Shown one piece after another: positions 33,401 to 41,235 of a DNA stretch of 64,000 bases. The stretch comes from Segatella copri. Lineage in GTDB: Bacteria > Bacteroidota > Bacteroidia > Bacteroidales > Bacteroidaceae. The notes beneath the pieces were generated by a model. It ran no database searches, was not told the origin of the DNA, and saw nothing but the letters and a program-made list of their open reading frames with translations. Position numbers and translations under genes: made by a program. Positions within the stretch are counted from its first letter, which is position 1. Every line of letters starts with the position of its first letter. Location: NCBI RefSeq assembly GCF_009495355.1, contig NZ_VZAD01000018.1, positions 1 to 64,000 of the forward strand, in the 5' to 3' direction.

Positions 33401-33802
33401 GATGAAGGGATTGTACTCTCTGCGGTTGAGCCACTCGATGTCCTTGGCTGTCTTTCGGCGACTCTTGTTCCATTCGGGGCGCTGCTTGATGCTGTGGCGC
33501 TGGATGGCTTTCTGACATTTCTCGATGGCACGGTCGTAGTTGCCCTTGCCCAATTCGCGGCTGTTCTTGTTGCCTACGGTATAAAGGGGGATGATTTCGG
33601 TATAGTTGTCCTTGTTGCCCTGCTCTTTCTCGAGCGAGGCATCGATATAAGCCAAGGTGCCATTATAGTATATATTGTACTTGGAGTGGAAGGCATGCAG
33701 CCATCTGTTGCGCGCAGTATTTTTCTGCGTAGAACAACCTGTCACGGCGATGAGGGCTATGACGAGGATGAGGATAATATGAAGGGCAGAATGCTGTTTC
33801 AC
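30464..33802 (-). CDS. porW: PorW/SprE-type TPR lipoprotein of the type IX secretion system
   Basis: 1112 aa. Lipoprotein signal (LILVIALIAVTGC, Cys about 23), opening NRWLHAFHSKYNIYYNGTLA typical of SprE/PorW, about six to eight TPR-like repeats (about 150-460 and 600-830), and a low-complexity C-terminal tail (about 950-1112) rich in Pro/Gln/Lys with repeated IIKEE-QPAQ and AKT-QPAKT phrases. PorW binds the motor/ring of the secretion machinery in the periplasm. It is cotranscribed with porX. The repeats in the tail make this part prone to length variation. Confidence 0.88.
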   Translation of the reverse strand: MKQHSALHIILILVIALIAVTGCSTQKNTARNRWLHAFHSKYNIYYNGTLAYIDASLEKEQGNKDNYTEIIPLYTVGNKNSRELGKGNYDRAIEKCQKAIQRHSIKQRPEWNKSRRKTAKDIEWLNRREYNPFIWKAWMLMGRSQFYQGDFENAASTFAYMSRLFETQPAIYGRAKAWLAKCYIEQNWMYDAEDIIRNMQRDSIHWRAQKEWDYTYTDYYIHTQQFDKAIPYLRKVIKHEMRRKQKAREWYLMGQLQAALGRKTEAYKAFKHVIRLNPPYELEFNARISMSEVMASTNTKQVLSRLRRMAASDKNKEYLDQLYYAMGNIYLLKRDTLNAISSYEKGNTKSTRNGIEKGVLLLHLGDLYWTKELYSDARRCYGEAIGLLDKDRKDYKQLSERSKVLDELVPYTEAVHLQDSLQQLATMSESDRNAAIDRVITLLKKKEKEERNQQAEENAQRQLAQNGGMGNTSANKRPSQTSSPAASKANSAWYFYNPIAVSQGKTSFQRQWGKRENVDNWQRINKTVVASAQGAEEMTDEMRDSLAQASIQEDSIKQIADSAQNDPHKREYYLAQIPFTAEQLQASNALLTDGLYHSGVIFKDKLDNLPLSEKALRRIEEHFKDYEHMDDVLYHLYLLYSRKHMPSTANTYVERLKQEYPESKWTTLLTDPYYADNAKFGVHIEDSLYAASYEAFKLGKYQTVLSNSDISSTRFPMGANRDKFIFISALSKLNQGDAQGCVADMKTLVEKYPEGRLSEMAGMIVNGVNAGKRLHGGKFDLENVWERRSTVLNENERTAQKAFSPERQTDFVFLFAYQPDSVNENQLLFEMAKFNFTTYLVRNFDINIEERDGIHLMQITGFRNYDEARLYAHDVLHQTQIVRLLSKSRTYLISQENLSLLGTQYAYSDYDKFYLKHFAPVKPIQTDLLDEPAEIITEKEESSASSDEKETDENPELEEPNTSTTIVVTEEKTDNQAPSDNTMTIPEEPQQQQNAQGTTIIKEETQPAQNSNIIKEKAQPAQPASGTTVIKEEPQPVNTAKTNQPAKTSQPAKTGKTAKTDKTAPSKAANKNTAAPKAKDNKTEEKKNQKDNKEKKEDSYDLEDEYFELEGF

Positions 33803-33833
33803 GTTGATGGCTTTTGTTTCTTATAAATGTTTT

Positions 33834-34649
33834 TTATTTCTTATAAAACTGAGATATGCCTGCTTTTATTGTCTTGCAGAGGGCAAAAGTGAGGATACTT
33901 ACAAAGATGATGGTGGCTCCTGAGGGAACATTGAACTGATAGCTGACGAGGAGCCCGATGAGGCAGTCGAACCAGCCCACGATGATGCTGTAGAGGATAA
34001 GCCGCCTGTAACTGTAGGTGAAGATACTGGCCGTCATCTGTGGAATGGTAAGCAGACTGATGGCAAGGACTATACCCACCATCTTGAGGGTGGCGACGAT
34101 GGTCATGGCGATGAGTGCCATCATCGTATATTCTATCAGGGCGACGGGAAGATGCTGCGAAAGAGAAAAGGTGCGGTCGAATGCCACACTTTGGATGGGT
34201 CGTAGAAAAAGAGTAAAGAGTATGCAGACAAATGCCGTGAGAATGCCCAACAGCCAGAGATCGCCTGTGCCGATGGTGAGAATGCTGCCGAAGAGAAAAG
34301 AGGGCAGGTCGGGCATGAAACCTGGAGTAAGGAAACAGCAGATGATACCCACACTCATGCCCAGAGTCCAGAACATGGCAATGGCGGAGTCCTGACGTAT
34401 GTCCTTGCGTGAGGAAGTCCATTGTACGCCGAAAGCGCTGAGTATGGCAAATATCATTGCAGACAGGATGGGGTTGATGCCGGCAAACACTCCTATGCCT
34501 ATGCCTCCAAACGAGGCATGGGTGATACCGCCACTGATAAAGACAAGGCGGCGGGTTACGATGTAGGTTCCTATGAAACCGCAAAGGATGCTTGCCAGAA
34601 AAGCTCCTGCAAGGGCGTTCTGGAAAAATGTATATTCGAGTATGTTCAT
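33834..34649 (-). CDS. Metal ABC transporter permease (ZnuB/TroC family)
   Basis: 271 aa with about eight membrane helices; contains SGGITHASFGGIGIG, the coupling motif region of metal-type ABC-3 permeases (PF00950), and LLTIPQMTAS. It moves Zn2+, Mn2+ or Fe2+ with an ATPase and binding protein, neither of which is adjacent; they must be encoded elsewhere. It overlaps the preceding 132-aa gene by 4 bp. Confidence 0.85.
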   Translation of the reverse strand: MNILEYTFFQNALAGAFLASILCGFIGTYIVTRRLVFISGGITHASFGGIGIGVFAGINPILSAMIFAILSAFGVQWTSSRKDIRQDSAIAMFWTLGMSVGIICCFLTPGFMPDLPSFLFGSILTIGTGDLWLLGILTAFVCILFTLFLRPIQSVAFDRTFSLSQHLPVALIEYTMMALIAMTIVATLKMVGIVLAISLLTIPQMTASIFTYSYRRLILYSIIVGWFDCLIGLLVSYQFNVPSGATIIFVSILTFALCKTIKAGISQFYKK

Positions 34650-35044
34650 GAGGCTACGTGGCTTTCCTGTATAAATGCTATGACTTCGTCCTTCAGCGTG
34701 TCGGGAAGGTTGATGCCCCGGAGAATGAGGCTTCTGTTCCAGGCTGCCACTTCCTCGGGATGCATGGTATAGAGGACTTCGGAGAATTCTTCTACTTCCT
34801 GGGGTGTATAGTCATGGGACTCGCGACCTCGAAAACGGTCCAACTCCTCATCGTCGAAATATTCGATTTCTTTGACCGATGCTTCCATCAGGCATTCTTG
34901 CTCGCATTTGGCATTATCGCCATTGCAGGTGTTGCAGGAAACTCCTTCCTGAATAGGTGATTCGGGACCATTGCGATGGCTCAAGATGCCTAATAGAGCA
35001 GAGATGATGCCCAAGACCACGAGGGATATGATGAGATATAGCAT
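34646..35044 (-). CDS. Conserved small membrane-anchored protein
   Basis: 132 aa. An N-terminal helix (3-21), a cysteine cluster CNTCNGDNAKCEQEC (about 37-51), then an acidic region and VLYTMHPEEVAAWNRSLILR. The four cysteines may bind metal. Translationally coupled to the metal permease (4-bp overlap), so a role in metal handling is conceivable but unproven. Confidence 0.7.
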   Translation of the reverse strand: MLYLIISLVVLGIISALLGILSHRNGPESPIQEGVSCNTCNGDNAKCEQECLMEASVKEIEYFDDEELDRFRGRESHDYTPQEVEEFSEVLYTMHPEEVAAWNRSLILRGINLPDTLKDEVIAFIQESHVAS

Positions 35045-35089
35045 GGGATGTACGGATAGATTCTTACTGTTTGTGAGAAGACAAGGGAA

Positions 35090-36337
35090 TTATGCCTTCT
35101 CGGTGATAATGAAACCTACAGAGCGGAGATCTTCCCAGAAGTGGGGATATGACTTGGTGACGACCTCGGGATGATTGATCTGCAACTGTGGAAACTTGAA
35201 TGCCAGAGGTGCGAAGGCCATTGCCATGCGATGGTCTTCATAGGTGTCGATAGGCTCATGGGTAGGCTCGCAGGTCTCGCCTTCCCAGATGAGGGTGTTG
35301 TCATTCTCGTCGCGAATGACATAACCCACTTTTCTGAGCTCTCGCTTCAATGCCTCTATACGGTCGGTCTCTTTGATCTTCAATGTGGCAAGACCGGTGA
35401 AACGGAAATGTACTCCCATCGCACAACAGGCTACTACGATGGTTTGTGCCAGGTCTGGAGAACCCGTGAAATCGTAGTCAAGGCGTGGTAATGTACAGCG
35501 GTGGGCCTTCAGCTTGAGTGGGGCTATACGGTCGCGTAACTCAAAATCGCTCTTCACTCCCAACAGGCTGAAGATGTATTTCACCACAGAGTCGCCCTGC
35601 TTGGTGCAGTCTGACAGACCATCCAACTGCAGTTCCGAGTCACGATTGGCATTGAGGGCCATGATCTCGTACCAGTAGGACGATGCACTCCAGTCGCTCT
35701 CTATAGTGTAGTCTTCTATCTTGGCATAGGGTTGGGGTGCTATGGTAATGGTGTCGATATCAGTCCATTTGGCATCGGCACCAAACTGACGCATGGTCCA
35801 CAGGGTAAGGTCTATATAAGGACGGGAGGCTATCTCGCCTGTGAGTTTCAGCTCGAGACCTTTCTGCAACACCGGACCTATCATCAGCAGGGCAGAGATA
35901 TACTGCGAGCTGATACTGCCTACTACCTCTATCTGGCCACCCTCGAGAGGTTTGCCTTCGATGCGGAGTGGGGGAAAGCCTTCTTTCTCTACATACTCGA
36001 TGTCGGCTCCCAAACGGCGGAGTGCATCTACAAGAATGGCTATAGGACGGTTCTTCATGCGCTCGGTTCCCGTGATGGTATGCGAGCCTGGTGTGCTTGC
36101 CAGATAGGCGGTCATAAAACGCATGGCGGTGCCTGCTGCCTTGATGTTGATGGTCTCGGGCATGTCACGAAGTGCGGCTACTATTACTTCTGTATCATCG
36201 CAGTCGCTCAGATGGCTAAGAGGAAAGGTGCAGCCTGCCATAGCATGGATGACAAGGGCGCGGTTGCAGATACTCTTGGAGGCTGGCAACTGGATAGTAC
36301 TGTTGATCTGTTGGGGTGCTTGAATGATATATGTCAT
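35090..36337 (-). CDS. aroA: 3-phosphoshikimate 1-carboxyvinyltransferase (EPSP synthase)
   Basis: 415 aa. Shikimate pathway step 6. Motifs: PASKSICNRALVIHAM (about 18-33), the AGTAMRFMTAYLAS loop, YEDHRMAMAFAPLA and ESDWSASSYWYEIMAL. Somewhat shorter than the E. coli enzyme and with GTAMRF in place of the usual GTA(M/L)R block, as in other Bacteroidales. It lies 20 bp after the metalloprotease gene. Confidence 0.93.
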   Translation of the reverse strand: MTYIIQAPQQINSTIQLPASKSICNRALVIHAMAGCTFPLSHLSDCDDTEVIVAALRDMPETINIKAAGTAMRFMTAYLASTPGSHTITGTERMKNRPIAILVDALRRLGADIEYVEKEGFPPLRIEGKPLEGGQIEVVGSISSQYISALLMIGPVLQKGLELKLTGEIASRPYIDLTLWTMRQFGADAKWTDIDTITIAPQPYAKIEDYTIESDWSASSYWYEIMALNANRDSELQLDGLSDCTKQGDSVVKYIFSLLGVKSDFELRDRIAPLKLKAHRCTLPRLDYDFTGSPDLAQTIVVACCAMGVHFRFTGLATLKIKETDRIEALKRELRKVGYVIRDENDNTLIWEGETCEPTHEPIDTYEDHRMAMAFAPLAFKFPQLQINHPEVVTKSYPHFWEDLRSVGFIITEKA

Positions 36338-36357
36338 GTTATGTTTTGTTTTCTGCG

Positions 36358-37530
36358 TTATTTGACGATGATTACTGGTAAGTCGAGAGGCTCATCGGTA
36401 GCTGTCTCTGTGGAGCGAGTGTTAGGACGCTCTTTTTTGGGGCCAGGAATGAGGGGACTGTAGTAGAGTACCTGGCGTATGCGCTCACGCTGTTGGGCTG
36501 TGAACTGATAGTTCAGGCTCATGGAATAGTCCATCAGGTTGATGGAACTCCAAGTATCGCCTGTGTCGTTTTGACGAGAAATCATATCAGACAGGAGGAC
36601 GATGACATCTTTACCTGCCGACTCGGCTTCTTGTCGTTTGTTTTCTATATATTGGGAAAGCCACGTGTTGTAGGCTGGTCGGTTATAACTCTTTGTGTCG
36701 GTGCAATAATCGGTATCGGCATACGACTCGATGGGTTTGTTGTATTTTTCAGCAAAGACATGATGCAGACCAAGATAATGTCCTAACTCGTGGGCAAGTG
36801 TGGCATTGGCATCGTAGATGAGATTTTCGGTGTTCTCGGATTCAGAAGTTATGCCTTTGTATCGGTTGCTCTCATAGTAGATGTACTTACTGTTGATGCA
36901 GAGGCAGTGAGCGTATTTCAGATTACTCTTGGACAGTTTGGTACGCTTGGTGTTATTGAGACCTTCTATCTGGGGATAGCCTGCTCCCTGATAGGGCATC
37001 ACGCTGATGCCCAAAGTGATAGAAGATTCGTCTTTTGTCTGGTTGAAGGGGTATACCATCACGTTGATGTATTCGTTGGGATCCCATACATATTTGGTGT
37101 ATCGGCGTGAGTTGTCGCCCATGAACTTTTCGCAGTCAATGGGGTAGGTGCCAGTCCATTTGATATATTCAACTCCTGGTTGTGCTAAGGTTTGATTTTG
37201 CTCGTTCTTCTCGGCAAGGACAAAACGGATGTGGATATTCTCGCTGTTGTCGTATTCCTGATATGTATAGACGTCGCCTTGATAGAGCTCATTGACATGG
37301 GCAACGAGTTCTTTGATTCTGGTATAGTCTACATACTGTTTCCTGTCCTGACGGTCTTGATAGAGTACGTGGAATATCACGGGTATCTGGTATTCATAGT
37401 CGTCGCTTGTTATCTCATCGTTGTCGCGGTCTTGCTCTATATCAGCATAGAATTCTTCTGTGCTGCTGTTACAGCAAGTGAGGGTGGCGCCTATTATGCA
37501 TAACAGGATGCTATATATATAATGTTTCAT
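36358..37530 (-). CDS. Zinc-dependent metalloprotease lipoprotein
   Basis: 390 aa. Lipoprotein signal (ILLCIIGATLTCC, Cys about 19-20); zinc site HELGHYLGLHH (about 249-259) of metzincin type, with a downstream Met-turn-like LMDYSMSLNYQFT. It resembles the M43-like lipoprotein proteases of Bacteroidales. It probably acts in the periplasm or on the surface. First gene of the leftward string to tsaE. Confidence 0.85.
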   Translation of the reverse strand: MKHYIYSILLCIIGATLTCCNSSTEEFYADIEQDRDNDEITSDDYEYQIPVIFHVLYQDRQDRKQYVDYTRIKELVAHVNELYQGDVYTYQEYDNSENIHIRFVLAEKNEQNQTLAQPGVEYIKWTGTYPIDCEKFMGDNSRRYTKYVWDPNEYINVMVYPFNQTKDESSITLGISVMPYQGAGYPQIEGLNNTKRTKLSKSNLKYAHCLCINSKYIYYESNRYKGITSESENTENLIYDANATLAHELGHYLGLHHVFAEKYNKPIESYADTDYCTDTKSYNRPAYNTWLSQYIENKRQEAESAGKDVIVLLSDMISRQNDTGDTWSSINLMDYSMSLNYQFTAQQRERIRQVLYYSPLIPGPKKERPNTRSTETATDEPLDLPVIIVK

Positions 37531-37558
37531 GCGTGCGTACTTATTTATTATAATGTTG

Positions 37559-37566
37559 CAAAATTA
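37559..37566 (-). promoter_or_regulatory. Promoter -7 box before the metalloprotease gene
   Basis: The complement of CAAAATTA is TAATTTTG, 29 bp before the start codon. No clear -33 TTTG. Confidence 0.5.
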
Positions 37567-37997
37567 CAAAAAATATCGTAGATTCATACATAAAAGAGGA
37601 TATATTTTTCTAAAAACAGTAAGGGCGTATCCTGCTTGATGCAGATAAGTGCAGGCTCCGCAGTATAATATATGGCTGGGGACTTACTCGCTTATCATTT
37701 CTGTTTTGTTTATGCTGCTTGTAATCTTCCTGCTTGATTTTTGCTGGAGGATTAATTGATGTTTACAAAATGTTAGTAAATAGGGGGTGTAAAGATGAAT
37801 GTGTGGAGCCGTAATTGACAAAGTGTAAGTAAAACGTGGAAAAACTTTTGAATTCTCACTTTGTGTGCGTTACAAATTGCAAAATAAAATAGCCTCAAAA
37901 AATATGATAAAATTGCGTTAAGGAAAAATACAACTTACTCAAATTATTACTATCTTAGCATCAGAAAAAAGATATAAACCTTTAAAACGTAGTAACA
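37567..37997. other. Intergenic region, AT-rich
   Basis: About 430 bp without a credible gene. I see no strong hairpin, repeat or exact TAnnTTTG box. It must contain the promoter of the gene at 37998, perhaps within ACTATCTTAGCATC (about 37948-37961). Confidence 0.5.
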
Positions 37998-38504
37998 ATG
38001 AAACGAATTATATTTTTGTCAGTTATGATGCTCGTGACCATCGCAAGTTTTGGTCGTAAGCACGTGGAAAATGCAACAGTAGTTGCTGACACCATTTTTT
38101 ATGCTGAGAATATGAGTAATGTGGCAAATGCTGATCAGGCTGCTTATTATCGTATTTTGATGACAACAGGAAGTGGTATCACCAAGAAAAATGTCTTCCA
38201 GGACTTTTATATGAATGGAAACCTCAGAGCCGAGGGCGGATATAGCTTCATCGACTTGGGTGATGACCGTAACACCGTTTTCAACGGAGAAGTTATTTCT
38301 TACTACAAGAATGGTAAGGAAAAGTGGCACGGAAAGTATGTCAATGGCAAACGTGAGGGTTACTTTACATTGCAGCTTCGCGATGGCGGTGTAGCCGTGG
38401 TACAGTTTAAGGGAGGTAAGTCAGTACATGACTTCTTTACAGTAACTTATCAGGACGGTAACATGGAAAAGAAACCTCTTTCTGAAATCAAGGGTTTGTT
38501 GTAA
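37998..38504 (+). CDS. Exported MORN/YwqK-like repeat protein
   Basis: 168 aa. Signal peptide MKRIIFLSVMMLVTIASFG, then beta hairpins of MORN-like type: FYMNGNLRAEGGYSF, VISYYKNGKEKWHGKYVNGK, REGYFTLQLRDGG. Secreted or periplasmic, function unknown. Followed by a hairpin terminator. Confidence 0.75.
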   Translation: MKRIIFLSVMMLVTIASFGRKHVENATVVADTIFYAENMSNVANADQAAYYRILMTTGSGITKKNVFQDFYMNGNLRAEGGYSFIDLGDDRNTVFNGEVISYYKNGKEKWHGKYVNGKREGYFTLQLRDGGVAVVQFKGGKSVHDFFTVTYQDGNMEKKPLSEIKGLL

Positions 38505-38565
38505 AGATGAATCAAATAGAATCTCTCTTATATAAATTATAATTTTATGTTGATATGACCTATAT

Positions 38566-38597
38566 GAGGGCTATCCTCCGTGAGGAAGGTAGCCCTC
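38566..38597. terminator. Terminator between convergent genes
   Basis: GAGGGCTA/TAGCCCTC (8 bp) with inner CCTC/GAGG. Serves the MORN-like gene and possibly the small leftward gene at 38627. Confidence 0.7.
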
Positions 38598-38626
38598 TCT
38601 CTTTGGTCTTATCTCAAGAAGAAATT

Positions 38627-38815
38627 CTACTTGTGGCGATTGGCTCGCTGCTGGCGATACTTAGCTTTCTGTCGTGCAGATCCGCTACCGTGGGCGCCAG
38701 TGATATATTTCTTTTTCTTGGCCTTGGTCTTTACCTTGCCGTCGTCCTCCTTCTTGGGGCCTCCTCCGGCTTTGAATACCATGCCACCCATGATAATATC
38801 ATCAATATCATTCAT
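38627..38815 (-). CDS. Small basic protein (62 aa)
   Basis: Begins MNDIDDIIMGGMVFKAGGGP and turns strongly basic (KVKTKAKKKKYITGAHGSGS then ARQKAKYRQQRANRHK). The composition suggests RNA or DNA binding, perhaps ribosome-associated. The start has an A-rich upstream region (AAAGACAAAAGAAT). The antisense frame 38555-38854 is hydrophobic and probably a shadow. Not recognised with certainty. Confidence 0.5.
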   Translation of the reverse strand: MNDIDDIIMGGMVFKAGGGPKKEDDGKVKTKAKKKKYITGAHGSGSARQKAKYRQQRANRHK

Positions 38816-38886
38816 ATTCTTTTGTCTTTAAATGGTGTTGATGTTGTTTTTTAAAAATCTTTTCTTCTCTCGGTAGTTACAGACTC

Positions 38887-38906
38887 CCACCACTGATTAG
38901 TGGTGG
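38887..38906 (-). terminator. Hairpin overlapping the stop of the AICAR transformylase gene
   Basis: CCACCACT/AGTGGTGG, 8 bp perfect, loop GATT; the stop codon lies in the loop. No long T tract. Confidence 0.5.
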
Positions 38907-40081
38907 AAGAGTCGTACGTGGGTGAATGCCATGGCTATGCCATACTTGTCGCAGGTCTCGATAACATTATCATCTCGGATACTGCCACCAGCCTGGGCAA
39001 TATATTCTACTCCACTCTTGTGGGCACGTTCGATATTGTCACCAAATGGGAAGAAGGCGTCACTGCCTACAGATACACCTGTGTTCTGGGCAATCCATGC
39101 TTTCTTTTCCTCACGGGTCAATGGCTCTGGCTTCTCGCTGAAGAAGTTCTGCCATACACCATCCTGTAGCACGTCTTCCCATTCATCGCTGATATATACG
39201 TTGATGGTGTTGTCGCGGTCGGCACGGCGGATTCCCTCTTTGAAAGGAAGATTCATCACCTTGGGACATTGACGCAACCACCATTCGTCTGCCTTGGAAC
39301 CTGCCAGACGTGTGCAGTGGATGCGGCTCTGCTGACCAGCACCGATACCGATGGCCTGACCGTCTTTCACATAGCATACAGAGTTGCTCTGTGTGTATTT
39401 CAACGTGATGAGCGAGATGATGAGGTCGCGCTTTGCCTCTGCTGTGAATGTCTTGTTTTTGGTAGGGATGTCCTCAAACAAGGCAGGATCGTCGAGTTTC
39501 ACCTCGTTGCGGCCCTGCTCGAAGGTAATGCCGAATACCTGCTTGTGCTCTATAGGTGCTGGCACAAAGTCGGGGTCTATCTTGATGACATTGTACGTGC
39601 CCTTGCGCTTTGCCTTCAGAATTTCTATTGCCTCAGGAGTATAGTCTGGAGCTATCACGCCATCGCTAACCTCTCGTTTGATGAGGGTGGCTGTGGCAGC
39701 ATCGCATGTGTCACTCAAAGCAACAAAGTCGCCGTAAGAACACATACGGTCGGCACCGCGTGCACGTGCATAGGCACAAGCCAATGGTGACAGTTCGATG
39801 TTGACGTCATCGACAAAATAGATTTTCTTCAGTGTGTCGCTCAGTGGAAGACCAATGGCTGCTCCTGCAGGAGAAACGTGTTTGAAACTTGCTGCTGCTG
39901 GAATGCCTGTAGCTGCCTTCAGTTCTTTGACGAGCTGCCATGAATTGAGAGCATCGAGAAAATTGATGTAGCCAGGGCGGCCATTAATAACTTCGAGGGG
40001 AAGTTCACTGCCATCCTCCATGTAGATTCGAGATGGCTTTTGGTTTGGATTACAACCGTACTTTAATGCTAATTCTTTCAT
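38897..40081 (-). CDS. Stand-alone AICAR transformylase (PurH C-terminal domain type)
   Basis: 394 aa from ATG 40081 (MKELALKYGCNPNQKPSRIY). The longer frame to 40144 crosses the promoter box. It formylates AICAR with 10-formyl-THF in purine synthesis. Typical motifs: SFKHVSPAGAAIG (catalytic Lys-His), KYTQSNSVCYVKDGQAIGIG and DAFFPFGDNIE. The IMP cyclohydrolase half found in bifunctional PurH is absent, so inosinate closure must be encoded elsewhere. Confidence 0.93.
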   Translation of the reverse strand: MKELALKYGCNPNQKPSRIYMEDGSELPLEVINGRPGYINFLDALNSWQLVKELKAATGIPAAASFKHVSPAGAAIGLPLSDTLKKIYFVDDVNIELSPLACAYARARGADRMCSYGDFVALSDTCDAATATLIKREVSDGVIAPDYTPEAIEILKAKRKGTYNVIKIDPDFVPAPIEHKQVFGITFEQGRNEVKLDDPALFEDIPTKNKTFTAEAKRDLIISLITLKYTQSNSVCYVKDGQAIGIGAGQQSRIHCTRLAGSKADEWWLRQCPKVMNLPFKEGIRRADRDNTINVYISDEWEDVLQDGVWQNFFSEKPEPLTREEKKAWIAQNTGVSVGSDAFFPFGDNIERAHKSGVEYIAQAGGSIRDDNVIETCDKYGIAMAFTHVRLFHH

Positions 40082-40111
40082 TGCAAAGTTCTGTTTGTTA
40101 AGAATTTGCTG

Positions 40112-40119
40112 CAAAGTTA
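40112..40119 (-). promoter_or_regulatory. Promoter -7 box of the AICAR transformylase gene
   Basis: The complement of CAAAGTTA gives TAACTTTG, 31 bp before ATG 40081. Confidence 0.6.
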
Positions 40120-40134
40120 CAAAAAATCTCTCTT

Positions 40135-40169
40135 TTTGTACCATTCATAAGAACTTTTTTGTACTTTTG
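40135..40169 (+). promoter_or_regulatory. Promoter of the 109-aa gene
   Basis: TTTG 40135-40138, 23-bp spacer, TACTTTTG 40162-40169, about 35 bp before ATG 40204. Confidence 0.6.
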
Positions 40170-40203
40170 CAACCAAAATAGAGAATTTCAAACACGTTAG
40201 GTT

Positions 40204-40533
40204 ATGAAAAATGATTTGACTCATCTCACAAGTGAAATCGAAAAGAAGGTTGGTAAGAAGATTCCGGTTGGAGCTGATTTTGAGAAATTGGCCTCTTTCT
40301 TTGCTATCAAGCATCACATCAAACTGAATGCTGATGCGCTTCATAAGGTGTGGAACTATGTGAGTGGAAAGGAAAAACCAACCAAGAAAACACTGAACAA
40401 GTTGGCGCTTTTTGTGGGGTATCAGAGTTGGGATGATTTCCATGAGGCTCTGCATGGAGATGATGACGGAAATCTCAATTACGAAGTGGAGGAGGAGAAG
40501 AAATCGGATCCCTCCAACTATGATGATATTTAA
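40204..40533 (+). CDS. Small protein with Bacteroidetes helical (HTH-like) domain
   Basis: 109 aa. Residues 25-85 (LKLNADALHKVW-like, KLNADALHKVWNYVSGKEKP, TLNKLALFVGYQSWDDF) match a helical module common at the N-terminus of Bacteroidetes regulatory proteins, where a signature KRLWGY...SxxTLxxLAxFxGYxxWxDF occurs. The acidic tail is disordered. It may bind DNA or another protein; no partner is visible. Confidence 0.65.
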   Translation: MKNDLTHLTSEIEKKVGKKIPVGADFEKLASFFAIKHHIKLNADALHKVWNYVSGKEKPTKKTLNKLALFVGYQSWDDFHEALHGDDDGNLNYEVEEEKKSDPSNYDDI

Positions 40534-40576
40534 GTCAGAATGTTACCGAAGAAAAACCTTTGCAGGTATGGATATA

Positions 40577-40619
40577 GATAAAGGAGACTCGACAATGTGT
40601 ATTGTGAGTCTCCTTTATC
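40577..40619. terminator. Bidirectional terminator between the 109-aa gene and rplS
   Basis: GATAAAGGAGACTC and GAGTCTCCTTTATC, a 14-bp perfect stem followed by TTTTTAC. Confidence 0.85.
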
Positions 40620-40649
40620 TTTTTACTTAGGATTGTAAGCGGAGTAAAA

Positions 40650-41015
40650 TTATTCAGCGTTCTTCTGAATAGTCTTCTTCTCAGCGATACGAGCCTTCTT
40701 ACCTGTAAGGGCACGGAGGTAGTACAACTTAGCACGACGTACTTTACCATGCTTGTTCACCTCGATAGAATCGATAGCAGGTGACTCGATAGGGAAGATA
40801 CGCTCAACACCTACTGTACCTGACATCTTACGAACGGTGAAACGCTTCTTGTCGCCATGGCCGGAAATCTTGATAACTACACCACGGTAGAGCTGGATAC
40901 GCTCCTTAGAACCCTCGACGATTTTGTAAGCGACTGTGATAGTATCACCTGCCTTGAACTCAGGGAACTTCTTGCCGGTTGCAAATGCTTCTTCAGCAAC
41001 TTTAATTAAATCCAT
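40650..41015 (-). CDS. rplS: 50S ribosomal protein L19
   Basis: 121 aa. [52 protein letters not shown] and [20 protein letters not shown] are L19 hallmarks. It lies alone with its own promoter and a leader of about 90 nt, which may contain an autoregulatory structure. Confidence 0.97.
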   Translation of the reverse strand: MDLIKVAEEAFATGKKFPEFKAGDTITVAYKIVEGSKERIQLYRGVVIKISGHGDKKRFTVRKMSGTVGVERIFPIESPAIDSIEVNKHGKVRRAKLYYLRALTGKKARIAEKKTIQKNAE

Positions 41016-41108
41016 TTTGTTTTATAATTAAATATTGTTTGTCGTTCCAACGCAACATAGTCGAGCCACTCGTCAGCCCATGCCAGCGGTTACGCCGAAA
41101 AGCGGGTG

Positions 41109-41139
41109 CAAAGTTACAACTTTTTCTTGTTTCTTCAAA
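41109..41139 (-). promoter_or_regulatory. Promoter of rplS
   Basis: Minus-strand TAACTTTG (41109-41116) and TTTG (41136-41139), 19-bp spacer. The leader from here to ATG 41015 is GC-rich (about 41040-41105) and could fold; an L19 autoregulatory leader is known in related bacteria. Confidence 0.75.
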
Positions 41140-41177
41140 ATTTTCAGAGACTTTCTTCTTTTTTATATGATATTTTT

Positions 41178-41209
41178 TTTGTTCTTCTTGTTTTTTTAGT
41201 GTATCTTTG
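41178..41209 (+). promoter_or_regulatory. Promoter of the split 5'-nucleotidase operon
   Basis: TTTG 41178-41181, 20-bp spacer, TATCTTTG 41202-41209, 27 bp before ATG 41236. Confidence 0.75.
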
Positions 41210-41235
41210 CAATAATAAATAAAACAAGTTGAATC

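Noticed and set aside
38555-38854. 99-codon hydrophobic forward frame
   Set aside because: Starts in a terminator hairpin and is antisense to a more credible basic small protein.
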